Below are positions 18,190 to 26,439 of a stretch of DNA of 64,000 bases, piece after piece. The notes below the pieces were generated by a model, which searched no databases, was not told where the DNA came from, and saw only the letters and a list, made by a program, of their open reading frames with translations. Both the position numbers and the translations under genes were made by a program. The DNA is from Anaerovibrio sp. JC8 (GTDB lineage: Bacteria; Bacillota; Negativicutes; Selenomonadales; Selenomonadaceae): positions 237,643-301,642 of the forward strand of contig NZ_ANBM01000004.1 in the NCBI RefSeq assembly GCF_002100115.1. Reading direction: 5' to 3'. How positions within the stretch are numbered: the first letter of the stretch is position 1; each line of letters opens with the position of its first letter.

Positions 18190-18601
18190 AATTTTCACCT
18201 TTATTATCCGCTACCAATCGTAAAAACTCATCATAATCTCTAATATAATCAGCCTCATCATAAACTTCTGATGCCAGCACCATCAGCACTGCATCAGGCG
18301 AAAATTCGAACATCTCCCGCCACATATTATTGGCAACATACAGGCCTTCGTAAGGTTTCTCCAGAGGGACAACCTTTTTCTCCTTGCCATTGTCCAGGCG
18401 AATCTTGCAGCTTCCATGAATACATACCAATATCTGCTCCAATGTTTTATGGGCGTGCTTACCACGAACAACGCCTTCGCTCGTATCGTACATATAATAT
18501 ACTCTCTTTATTCTAAAAGGAATATCTACAAATTCCTCCAGCGCCACCAACTGTCCCCTATGATCACCATGGGGCTGAAACATATATTTTACAACCTGCA
18601 T
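18179..18601 (-). CDS. fdtA: dTDP-4-keto-6-deoxyglucose 3,4-ketoisomerase (FdtA/QdtA-like, WxcM cupin)
   Basis: 140-residue cupin of the sugar 3,4-ketoisomerase family. It moves the keto group of dTDP-4-keto-6-deoxyglucose from C4 to C3 so that an aminotransferase can act at C3. Seen in sequence: HGDHRGQLVALE at the N-terminus, RVYYMYDT, the GKHAHK histidine motif and a cupin barrel pattern to WREMFEFSPDAVLMVLAS. Pairing with the 11203-12300 aminotransferase defines a dTDP-3-amino-3,6-dideoxyhexose pathway. The dTDP-glucose supply genes (rmlA, rmlB) are not in the window. FdtA (galacto) and QdtA (gluco) products cannot be told apart by eye. The ATG at 18601 has an upstream GAGG. Confidence 0.88.
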   Translation of the reverse strand: MQVVKYMFQPHGDHRGQLVALEEFVDIPFRIKRVYYMYDTSEGVVRGKHAHKTLEQILVCIHGSCKIRLDNGKEKKVVPLEKPYEGLYVANNMWREMFEFSPDAVLMVLASEVYDEADYIRDYDEFLRLVADNKGENYDV

Positions 18602-18624
18602 ACTCTACCTCTTTCATATTTAAA

Positions 18625-19983
18625 CTATTTTTTAGCAGTAGAAACCTTGTCCAAAAACCTTTTCATATACCCAGCCCTAAATGCTTCAGTATCAACTGGA
18701 GTAAGATCAAACACAGACGGCTGTGGAGAATCTAATACAATCCTCATTCTTTCTATAAAATCCTCACGAGTACAAACAGCTTCTTTTATGTCTTTTTCCA
18801 ATTCGCGACGATAGGCAACATCTGTTATAAAAAGGTCTATACTCTTTAAATGATCTTCAATATTATAGGTAAATGCTTTCATCTCTGTATCCCCAAGCAA
18901 AATACCCAAACTTTCATTTCCCTTCACCAATGTCAATGGTGCGCGTCCAGCCATAGCACTGTATTGATACATAAGGCCTCCGACTATTGGAAAAGTACTA
19001 AGGTACATATCAATATTTTTCATGACAGCAAAAAGATCACTACGCTCAGCGGTATAAAAGACACGCCCCGGATATTTTTTTATAAGATCCTGAAGTTCTG
19101 TACTATCTCCATAGCCTGCATACCAAAATTTTACATTTTTATGTTGTAAGCAATGCTCCACTATTTTATAGTATGTCCTATGCTCATCTATTGTCTTGTA
19201 TAAAAACCCACCCGAAAATATTACAAAATCGCCATCTTCCCTATTGAAAGGAAATCCTTCAAATGGCCTTTTAGGGTCAAAGGCAGGATAATAATTCATC
19301 CGAATGAGCTTGTTCGCCGGAATCTTACGGTAATTTGCCGAAATCGAGGCACCATAATCCCGAAACTCCAGACAATAGTCAAAAGCATTTCTTCCCAACC
19401 AAAAGGCATGATCCGTAAGATTCACCTGATAACGGGTAATCCTACCCGACTGGTGCATAAACGCCAATATACCAGGCACATCATAAGGTGTAGTATACAA
19501 AAATGCTTTAGCGGGACAATATTGGGCGAACACCTCGCATATTTTTTTATACGCCTCAACCGTATTGTCTGACAACAGGTAAAATTCTTCAGCACCGTTC
19601 CGATCCAAAACAGCTTTAAGTCGAGAAATATTTTCTGCAGCCCGAATCGCGGTAACATAAACTATGTGATAACCAGCCACATCAATTGCATCCAAATAAA
19701 TCTCCGCCAAACCACGACTGTTCAAACCAAAGCCATCATAAAAAAGAACAATATCTTTTTTCACTTTTCCTTTAACCAACTTAGCAGTTATGTTTTTTTC
19801 TAGCTGAACCAAATATTCTTCCAACTCATCATCTGTATATACTTGGTTATACTCATGGAACAATTCGGCCACCTCTAGAATCCTGCCAAACGCTTCATCA
19901 AATGAGTTTTGCGTAATAAGTGTACTAATTGATTCCTTTTTTGCATGAAGTATCTTGTCAACAATATCAGCTTTTTCAGCCAA
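18625..19983 (-). CDS. GT-B-like glycosyltransferase, possibly expressed by frameshift from the upstream acetyltransferase gene
   Basis: 452 codons from a TTG at 19983. After an 80-residue helical N-terminus there is a GT-B-type protein: KKDIVLFYDGFG, ANKLIRMNYYPAF, VIFSGGFLYKT, VKFWYAGYGD and AGRAPLTLVKGNESLGILLG fit a nucleotide-sugar transferase. The start is doubtful. TTG has no ribosome site, there is no other usable start nearby, and the frame is open upstream through the A9 tract at 20020-20028 into the end of the acetyltransferase gene. A -1 shift at A AAA AAG there would make one acetyltransferase-glycosyltransferase polypeptide. If independent, it must rely on coupling to the gene ending 15 bases upstream. 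Confidence 0.75.
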   Translation of the reverse strand: MAEKADIVDKILHAKKESISTLITQNSFDEAFGRILEVAELFHEYNQVYTDDELEEYLVQLEKNITAKLVKGKVKKDIVLFYDGFGLNSRGLAEIYLDAIDVAGYHIVYVTAIRAAENISRLKAVLDRNGAEEFYLLSDNTVEAYKKICEVFAQYCPAKAFLYTTPYDVPGILAFMHQSGRITRYQVNLTDHAFWLGRNAFDYCLEFRDYGASISANYRKIPANKLIRMNYYPAFDPKRPFEGFPFNREDGDFVIFSGGFLYKTIDEHRTYYKIVEHCLQHKNVKFWYAGYGDSTELQDLIKKYPGRVFYTAERSDLFAVMKNIDMYLSTFPIVGGLMYQYSAMAGRAPLTLVKGNESLGILLGDTEMKAFTYNIEDHLKSIDLFITDVAYRRELEKDIKEAVCTREDFIERMRIVLDSPQPSVFDLTPVDTEAFRAGYMKRFLDKVSTAKK

Positions 19984-19997
19984 ACGGCTATCTGATT

Positions 19998-21026
19998 TTA
20001 AAAGGACTTTAGATTTTTCTTTTTTTTTGAAAAAATACCAAAATCCATTCCATAAACGATTTTGGCATCCATTCCTGACATAAAATCCACCACTACCGAA
20101 GTGAACTCATTCTTTGTGGCAATATAGGTATCCACCAGCCGATATAAGGCTGGGCAAATCCCATTAGTGGTTTCATGAGTTACCACGATTGGGGCATTCT
20201 CACCGGCCTTGGCGATTATCTTAGTCATCTCCGCTACATAGCGTTCACTGTTCTCTGGTATTTCCACAACCAGCAGCACTTTATTGTCTTCAGAAAAAGT
20301 ATTGAGATATTCCTCAAGTACATGACGCCACACTGAATCTGTCATTGAAAAATCAGCCACCATGTAATAGATATAATAACTATCAGACTTTAAAAGTTTC
20401 AATGACCTCACCGTGTCATCCTCATTGTCACCAAAATGAATATCCTGACAAGCCGCAAGGAATCTATCCATGTCCTTCATCAACGGATATTTTGCCTTTA
20501 TTTCTTCTTCAGGCCAATACCACCATTTGATCTCCTGCAACCTCTGAATAACTTCTGGTTCAAAGCGGTATTTTATCACTCTGGCCGGATTTCCCACGAC
20601 GATGGAATATGGTGGGACATCTTTGGCCACTACAGCGCCAGCACCAATCACCGCACCATTGCCGATTTTGACGCCGCCCATTATGATTACATCACAGCCA
20701 ATCCATACATCATTTCCGATAATTATTTGATTTTTGTTTGCCCTATGTGCATGATTGGCATTCAGTGGATCCATTATCTCGAAATCATCAAATGGATATG
20801 TTGTTACGCAGTGATAATCGTGGTTCAATCCCACCTCAAAGACTACACGATGAGCTATGGAACAGTATCTCCCCACCAGCACATGGCATTTTGTATTGCC
20901 AAATTCAATACTGGCATCAGTTATATAGGATCCCTCTCCCACCGTTACTGCCAAATACTCCGAATCATCACCATAAGTGATTTTTCTTGTTCCCGACCCA
21001 TGCCTCACAGAAAAATCATATATCAT
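19998..21026 (-). CDS. Hexapeptide acetyltransferase (CatB-like) with linking domain
   Basis: 342 residues. Residues 25-165 form a left-handed beta-helix O-acetyltransferase: [19 protein letters not shown] with the likely catalytic His, [12 protein letters not shown] and [13 protein letters not shown]. Residues about 205-325 match the middle domain of the 8321-9970 protein; the closest stretch is [12 protein letters not shown] here against AKLVYGYEDDIF there. The protein then ends in a lysine-rich tail produced by an A9 tract instead of continuing into an SGNH domain. It is therefore either a shorter paralogue or the zero-frame product of a frameshifted gene. It starts 6 bases after the heptosyltransferase-like gene. 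Confidence 0.83.
   Translation of the reverse strand: MIYDFSVRHGSGTRKITYGDDSEYLAVTVGEGSYITDASIEFGNTKCHVLVGRYCSIAHRVVFEVGLNHDYHCVTTYPFDDFEIMDPLNANHAHRANKNQIIIGNDVWIGCDVIIMGGVKIGNGAVIGAGAVVAKDVPPYSIVVGNPARVIKYRFEPEVIQRLQEIKWWYWPEEEIKAKYPLMKDMDRFLAACQDIHFGDNEDDTVRSLKLLKSDSYYIYYMVADFSMTDSVWRHVLEEYLNTFSEDNKVLLVVEIPENSERYVAEMTKIIAKAGENAPIVVTHETTNGICPALYRLVDTYIATKNEFTSVVVDFMSGMDAKIVYGMDFGIFSKKKKNLKSF
20020..20028 (-). other. A9 tract with dnaX-type slippery heptamer (A AAA AAG)
   Basis: In the zero frame of the acetyltransferase gene the minus strand reads TCA AAA AAA AAG, so AAA and AAG occupy the two codons of the A AAA AAG heptamer used by E. coli dnaX. A -1 slip leads into the open frame of the downstream glycosyltransferase. 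The zero-frame stop (TAA at 19998-20000) comes only a few codons later. No strong downstream stem was seen; AGCC-GTTT-GGCT lies about 27 bases further on. Confidence 0.5.
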
Positions 21027-21032
21027 AATTAT

Positions 21033-22256
21033 TTACCTCTCACCTAAACATAATAATCCCCTATCTTCCATAAGCCGCTCTATTGCTTCCACTACCTGTA
21101 GCGGAGTAATCGCCTTGCTGCACTCAAACTCCCGCTCTGTCCCCCTATGGTATGGACAAGTAGTTTTCCAGTCAACCTTAACATCGTTAAAACAGCCATG
21201 GCATACCAGCTGGTTATATATCCGATATGGCGTATCGAATTCCCCTATTGGCAGGCTAAAACCACTAATAATCACCACCGGAATATTACAAGCATCTGCC
21301 AGCCAAGACAGTCCACTGCTTAGCCCTACAAAAAAATCCGCATATGCCAAAAGATTCACTCTTTCCATCAGCGGTAACATGCCAGTAAAGTCCTCTGCTC
21401 CTGCCGGCATGGTGATTTCATAATCATATTCTATAACTTTATTAGCACCATCGATACATAATACCCGGTACCCAATACTCTTTAGATACTCCACCACAAT
21501 ATCCCAGCCATCAGGATAGAGCCACCTTTTCATAATTCCCGAAGCCTGCACTGCAATACACACATATTTTTCCTTTATCTGCCGTGGAGCCGTTGGATAA
21601 TAATGAATAGGGGAAGCTTTATGATGTACCCCCAATATAGCCTTAGCTGACATATATGGTGGCCAACGCCGTGAATCATCTGGAATAAGATAGGGCGGTA
21701 AATCAAATACCGCCAGGCAAAATCCGGCATAACAATCAGACGGTGTCTCTTCCGTCAAAAAAATATTTGGCATATATTCCTGACATAATGGCACAAAGCT
21801 CTTTGGTGGATATAAATAAATGTCCGCATTATACATACGCTTTAACTCGTTTATGTAGGGTAATACTGAAATGGTATCTCCCAATACGCCATCAACCATA
21901 AAGATATAAATATCTTTATTATTCAAATCCATCAAATGCTCAAAAACTTTTTCTCCATCCAGCCAAGCCTCGATATACCAATGGATATAATATTTTTCCA
22001 GAGAAATCAACACCTGCTTTGATATATCCCCATCAAAACCGACCATTCCAGTGTCAAAATCAGAAATCTTAATATGCCAGTTACCAGCTGGAACTTCGAT
22101 TCTCGCCCCAGCATTAAAATCAAATTTCAGCCCTTCTATACCTGTTTCCAGCTTTACATTCCCCACTGTCTTTTCAAAATTAAGGAGCCTGTTTATCTGT
22201 CCTGGGTCTACTTCATCTTTGCGAATGGAATAATAAAAGATAGGATATTTATGCAT
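21033..22256 (-). CDS. TibC/BAHT-like O-heptosyltransferase (GT9 fold)
   Basis: 407-residue protein. The N-terminal 120 residues are a beta-rich domain. The rest is a GT9 heptosyltransferase-type GT-B fold with GVLGDTISVLPYI, AVQASGIMKRWLYPDGW and GLSSGLSWLADA. Four cysteines near the C-terminus (352, 355, 367, 379) match the iron-binding finger of autotransporter heptosyltransferases such as TibC, which add heptose to serines of surface proteins. Here the neighbours are flagellins and no autotransporter is in view, so flagellin is a candidate acceptor; that is inference. ATG at 22256 with AAGAGG upstream; it is the first gene of the second half of the minus-strand operon. Confidence 0.8.
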   Translation of the reverse strand: MHKYPIFYYSIRKDEVDPGQINRLLNFEKTVGNVKLETGIEGLKFDFNAGARIEVPAGNWHIKISDFDTGMVGFDGDISKQVLISLEKYYIHWYIEAWLDGEKVFEHLMDLNNKDIYIFMVDGVLGDTISVLPYINELKRMYNADIYLYPPKSFVPLCQEYMPNIFLTEETPSDCYAGFCLAVFDLPPYLIPDDSRRWPPYMSAKAILGVHHKASPIHYYPTAPRQIKEKYVCIAVQASGIMKRWLYPDGWDIVVEYLKSIGYRVLCIDGANKVIEYDYEITMPAGAEDFTGMLPLMERVNLLAYADFFVGLSSGLSWLADACNIPVVIISGFSLPIGEFDTPYRIYNQLVCHGCFNDVKVDWKTTCPYHRGTEREFECSKAITPLQVVEAIERLMEDRGLLCLGER

Positions 22257-22276
22257 TATGAAAAACCTCTTCCTTC

Positions 22277-22305
22277 TTGAGTTTTCTTTCGTGCTTTAGT
22301 AAGAT
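22277..22305 (+). promoter_or_regulatory. Sigma-70 promoter of the plus-strand DUF4422 gene
   Basis: TTGAGT (22277-22282), a 17-base spacer, then TAAGAT (22300-22305), 34 bases before the ATG at 22339. It lies in the 82-base gap between divergent genes. Confidence 0.5.
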
Positions 22306-22338
22306 TTAGTCAAATAGATGCAACAAAGGAGCATTGCT

Positions 22339-23862
22339 ATGAGCAGAAAAATCGCCCTCTTCGGCTTAGGGAACGAATTATATATTGATGACTGGTCACA
22401 AGAAACCATTGTAGCCGTTGGTACACTACCAATTAATGTTTCCATACCAACATCTATTGAACTGAATAGTGGGCAAACCGTGCCAATAGTCGACATTGAA
22501 AAGCTAAAAGGAATGGCCTTTGATTTCATCATCATAACTGATACCAGCCAGTTCAACAAGATTTATATTACCTGTGCCCAGGCCCAGATTCCCCAATTTA
22601 AAATTATATCCTATGATACTTATATTCACCATGTTCGGAACAAAGTGGAATACAATGTGGACGACGAACAAGCTCTGTTGAAATTAATTCGTGACAAAAA
22701 TATAGCACGAGTTCTAGATATGGATTTATATTTTGCTGACGGACTCAGCACAACCCGAAACCGGGCAAACTATGCCGAGCTTAATACCTTCCAACTCTCT
22801 ATCCCTCCTGAGTTGAATCTCATCGGTATATCGGACAATGAATACTGGCCTATATGGGACAATATTTACAGTAGGGTTTATCACAAGCTGGCCAGTCTGC
22901 TGCTCCAGCATTTTGACTTGCTCCTTATAATGAAAATCCGCCCTATGGAGGAATATATCCATCTCATAAACTCCACTTATGGTTCATGGAAATATGCCCT
23001 TATCCAAGTAGAAAGGGAATCACTGGCACATAATGAGTTAAAACGCCTGGACTATGCCGGATTCAATCTAAAAGCCACATGGCTATCAGCGCAAAATACA
23101 TCCTGGCTTCTTTTGGAATATGATAAACAGGATGTTGAAATCTATGTTATCTGCCATAAGCCTTATGAATTGCCAAACCTTCCACCAATTTATCATCCTA
23201 TCCACGCTGGTAAAAATGGTGCAGAAGGCTTTGGGCTGCCTGGAGATGATACCGGAGAAAACATATCCTTCCTCAATCCCTATATCAATGAACTCACTGC
23301 CATCTACTGGATGTGGAAGAATACCTCCTCTGACATTATAGGTACCGCCCACTATCACCGCTTCTTCGTCAATGAACCAGCGGACAGTTACATCTCAGAA
23401 AGCCATAATTATTTGGATGAACCAACTATTCATGAATTGTTAAAAGAGCATGACATAATTCTCCGCCGCAGTGTCCCTTATGGAAACACCGAGGACTGCT
23501 TTAGAAAATTTATGGGCTACGACTTTTATGAAACTGCCAAAAAGATTTTCCTTGGCGTTATAACGGATGTGGCACCAGAATATGAGGATGCGTTTCTCTT
23601 TGCACTTTCTAGACACAACTGTGGTCATGCCTTTAATATGTTCGTAACCCGCCGTCATGTATTTGATGCATATTGCAGCTGGCTATTTCCAATAATATTG
23701 GAAGCAGCCAACCGCATTGATTTTACACAGCTGCCAAATCCACCTCATAGCCGGATTATAGGCTTCATGGGAGAAGCACTGCTTATGCCGTGGCTAGTGA
23801 AGCAACGACTTCGCATCAAAGAACTGCCAGTGGCAGAATTAGGTTATACCTCTTCCCTTTAA
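22339..23862 (+). CDS. DUF4422-type glycosyltransferase with N-terminal Rossmann-like domain
   Basis: 507 residues. The N-terminal 100 residues look like a nucleotide-sugar or CoA-binding Rossmann domain (RKIALFGLGNEL, DFIIITD). Residues about 265-500 match DUF4422: an N-terminal IYVICHKPYE strand, GTAHYHRFF in the place of the family 'GLxHYRRYF', and NCGHAFNMFVTRR. Family members are glycosyltransferases in polysaccharide loci. I chose ATG 22339 (MSRKIAL) because AAAGGAG lies 6 bases upstream; an in-frame ATG at 22318 has no site. It is the second of two plus-strand genes in the island, and its last 24 bases overlap the end of the convergent TPR-glycosyltransferase gene. Confidence 0.78.
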   Translation: MSRKIALFGLGNELYIDDWSQETIVAVGTLPINVSIPTSIELNSGQTVPIVDIEKLKGMAFDFIIITDTSQFNKIYITCAQAQIPQFKIISYDTYIHHVRNKVEYNVDDEQALLKLIRDKNIARVLDMDLYFADGLSTTRNRANYAELNTFQLSIPPELNLIGISDNEYWPIWDNIYSRVYHKLASLLLQHFDLLLIMKIRPMEEYIHLINSTYGSWKYALIQVERESLAHNELKRLDYAGFNLKATWLSAQNTSWLLLEYDKQDVEIYVICHKPYELPNLPPIYHPIHAGKNGAEGFGLPGDDTGENISFLNPYINELTAIYWMWKNTSSDIIGTAHYHRFFVNEPADSYISESHNYLDEPTIHELLKEHDIILRRSVPYGNTEDCFRKFMGYDFYETAKKIFLGVITDVAPEYEDAFLFALSRHNCGHAFNMFVTRRHVFDAYCSWLFPIILEAANRIDFTQLPNPPHSRIIGFMGEALLMPWLVKQRLRIKELPVAELGYTSSL

Positions 23863-25125
23863 GCTGACAACTAACCCAGCTGACGTGTTGGCATGCTCAA
23901 CGTAATACTGCTCATCCTCAGGTAAATTATTATAGTCATAATACCACGGCAAATGACGTGCCATAAATATTCCTGTGGTACGGGCTGACACGTAGATATT
24001 ATAGTGCCGATAATTTCGATAAAGGGCAAAAGTGGTATCTACTGATCCAAAATATAAATCATTTTCCATTTTGTGCAAATAAAAGCTCTTTTCCTGAATC
24101 CGTATTTTTTCTGAATCAAAAAAGGTTATATCATCCGTTATCAGACCAAGGCCAACCTTTTTCAAAAATGGATATTTCCTTAAAATGTTCAATAAGTGCT
24201 GCAATACATTGTTGGGGCATTGCTCTCCAGGGACCACATCGGAATCAGTATAGACGTAAGGACCATCAATATTTAGCTTTTCTAATATACCACTGTCCCA
24301 CAAAGCCTCATGCCCCATATTCTGTCCAAGCCTTAACACTTGAACATATTTTTCCTGTTGTTCCAGCTGGTCATAGTACTCTAGTAATGGCCCATAGCCG
24401 GAGTCATTATCGAGAATATATATACGCCTATAACCTGCATTCAGCAACCAATTCACTAGTTTTTGCAAACATCCCAGCCGATTAAAACTATTAATAAAAA
24501 TAGGAATATCCCAAATATCCAAGGAGTCAACAATCTTTAGAGTTTCTGTCAAAGGACTCTCCATAATCGGCCAAGACTCACAGCCCAAGCTATCCCCTTG
24601 GGCTGTTATTTTTTCGTCAATAATATTGGCATTAAATAGTATCTCATCGAAATTACTACGATTCTTTAAAGCCTCTGTGTAGGCATCCAACGCAGCCTCG
24701 ATATTTTTTTGCCGTATATATGCATTGCCAAGATGAAAATATCCTACCTCGTCATTGGGATTAGTCTTCAAATAAACTGCTAAATCTGCTTGGGCCTTAT
24801 CAAACTCGTGCAAACCATAATATGCCAAACCGCGATAATAGTACAGATGGGGGTAATATTGAAAAATATTATCCCCATAGCTGGCATATATTTGCAAACG
24901 ACGTAATGCTTCTCGATAATCACTTTTTTGCAGACACTGTAATGCTGATAAAAAATACCTGTTCAAATCTGAAACGCTGGTACTTAATGAGTCTATTCTT
25001 ATTCCCTTTGAAACTGCAATCTCAACACATATATCCGCCGCTTTAGCTGCTGCTTCCTGCACCAGTTCATCGCTGTAACGGCTGGATGCACTTTGATAAA
25101 AAGGAACTTCCTTCAGCTCTGCCAA
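23839..25125 (-). CDS. TPR protein with C-terminal glycosyltransferase-like domain
   Basis: 428 codons from TTG 25125. TPR-like helices occupy about residues 55-165 (YYYRGLAYYGLHEFDKAQAD, YFHLGNAYIRQKNIEAALDA). From about 205 there is a GT-A-like domain: IPIFINSFNRLGCL, YILDNDSGYG, NMGHEALWDSG and the DxD-like YTDSDVV. The listed start lacks a ribosome site. The frame is open to a TGA at 25258, and a longer product starting at ATT 25248, 5 bases after GAGGTG, would add 41 residues of protein-like sequence. The upstream gene ends at 25261, so coupling fits the longer form. The role is probably transfer to flagellin or to a glycan; substrate unknown. Confidence 0.75.
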   Translation of the reverse strand: MAELKEVPFYQSASSRYSDELVQEAAAKAADICVEIAVSKGIRIDSLSTSVSDLNRYFLSALQCLQKSDYREALRRLQIYASYGDNIFQYYPHLYYYRGLAYYGLHEFDKAQADLAVYLKTNPNDEVGYFHLGNAYIRQKNIEAALDAYTEALKNRSNFDEILFNANIIDEKITAQGDSLGCESWPIMESPLTETLKIVDSLDIWDIPIFINSFNRLGCLQKLVNWLLNAGYRRIYILDNDSGYGPLLEYYDQLEQQEKYVQVLRLGQNMGHEALWDSGILEKLNIDGPYVYTDSDVVPGEQCPNNVLQHLLNILRKYPFLKKVGLGLITDDITFFDSEKIRIQEKSFYLHKMENDLYFGSVDTTFALYRNYRHYNIYVSARTTGIFMARHLPWYYDYNNLPEDEQYYVEHANTSAGLVVSLKGRGIT

Positions 25126-25260
25126 TGTTTGAACTATGGAATCAATATTTGCATCTGCATCATAAAGGCAGGGAAAAGAAAACTTTTTCTCAGAATATTT
25201 ATTTAATAATTCACCTAAAGCAGGTAGTTGCTCACTATTTGGTCTAATATTAACACCTCA

Positions 25261-26439
25261 TTACAGCGACAGCATCTCCATAATACTTTGTGCCCTGTTT
25301 ACCCAACGATGATTAGAATTGGCCTTACCATAAGCACTTATGGCGGCTGACAATCTCATTGGTTCATTATTTATCAATTCTTTTACTATCTGTAATTGAC
25401 CAGATGTATTCTTCCAATCAAACAGAAAAATATCTTTATTTACGTCAAATTTCTTCTCAAGATATGTGCTATATTCACTAACGACTACAGCACCGTGCAA
25501 CATAGCGGAAAACACACGGTCATGACCACCATTATTGAATTCCGCTTGGTCCTGAAATACCACCTTAGCCTTTGAAAAAGCATCCAGTACTTCTTCGTAG
25601 CTGACCTCACCATGGATACGCAGCTTACCTGCAAAAGGCACCTGGTCCCAACCACCACCATAAATTTCCACTGGTACCTCTTCTTTGGCTAAAAGTTCCA
25701 TGATGTTATAGCGGCGACGGTGCTTGACATAATGAAACAGACTAAATAAATGTGGCGTAAATATCTTTATATATTCTTCACCATAAAATCCCCGATCTTC
25801 CAACACAATTTTTAGTGCCGTTAAAACACTTACCGGGTTTGCCAACATATAATCCGCTACATCATTCAGTATATTTATGACAAATGGATTTTCTTCATAC
25901 TCCAGCCAAGCTGGTTGAAAATTTCCTCCATTGTAAAGACCGGCACTATATACCACATCCAGAGGTCTATTATTGCCAAATAGTTCATCCTCATTATCAT
26001 TAGAGCTCCCCCCCAAGGGCAGCATCATATTCCCAGCAAACTTAACATTTGGATAGCAATATTTCAGAGCCTCTATATGGGTTTTATCCAATACGCACAC
26101 ATAGTGATTTCTACAAGGAAAAGCAATATTATCAGTAGCTACGTTGTAGGGTGCATCCAGCATTATGGACACAAATGGAGAATCAACGTATTCATATACA
26201 CACCTATCAGTACCATCAACCATATATGAGCCAGCATTATTAGCTCCTACACTAAATGAGATTTTCCCCTCCAGAAGCAGCTGCCTAGCACCAAGCATGG
26301 ACGACGCGTTATTAATGTCAGCTAATATTACTTCACATCCCAATTTGTAAAATCCTAGGGCAACATCATTTGTAATATGGGCCATAGATGGATGCCCCGA
26401 ACTGGTTACATAAACTAAAACGTTCATACCATTAACCAT
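25261..26439 (-). CDS. CgeB-like GT-B glycosyltransferase
   Basis: 392-residue protein with an N-terminal VLVYVTSSGHPSMAH Rossmann strand. Its C-terminal half is typical of CgeB / Glyco_trans_1_2 proteins: VPVEIYGGGW, VSYEEVLDAFSKAKVVF, GGHDRVFSAMLHGAVVVSEY. It is a presumed nucleotide-sugar-dependent transferase; donor and acceptor cannot be named. ATG at 26439 follows AAAGGA by 7 bases and overlaps the end of the TPR gene upstream by 8 bases; ATG 26427 is an alternative. It is a distant relative of the 9991-11163 protein. Confidence 0.75.
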   Translation of the reverse strand: MVNGMNVLVYVTSSGHPSMAHITNDVALGFYKLGCEVILADINNASSMLGARQLLLEGKISFSVGANNAGSYMVDGTDRCVYEYVDSPFVSIMLDAPYNVATDNIAFPCRNHYVCVLDKTHIEALKYCYPNVKFAGNMMLPLGGSSNDNEDELFGNNRPLDVVYSAGLYNGGNFQPAWLEYEENPFVINILNDVADYMLANPVSVLTALKIVLEDRGFYGEEYIKIFTPHLFSLFHYVKHRRRYNIMELLAKEEVPVEIYGGGWDQVPFAGKLRIHGEVSYEEVLDAFSKAKVVFQDQAEFNNGGHDRVFSAMLHGAVVVSEYSTYLEKKFDVNKDIFLFDWKNTSGQLQIVKELINNEPMRLSAAISAYGKANSNHRWVNRAQSIMEMLSL

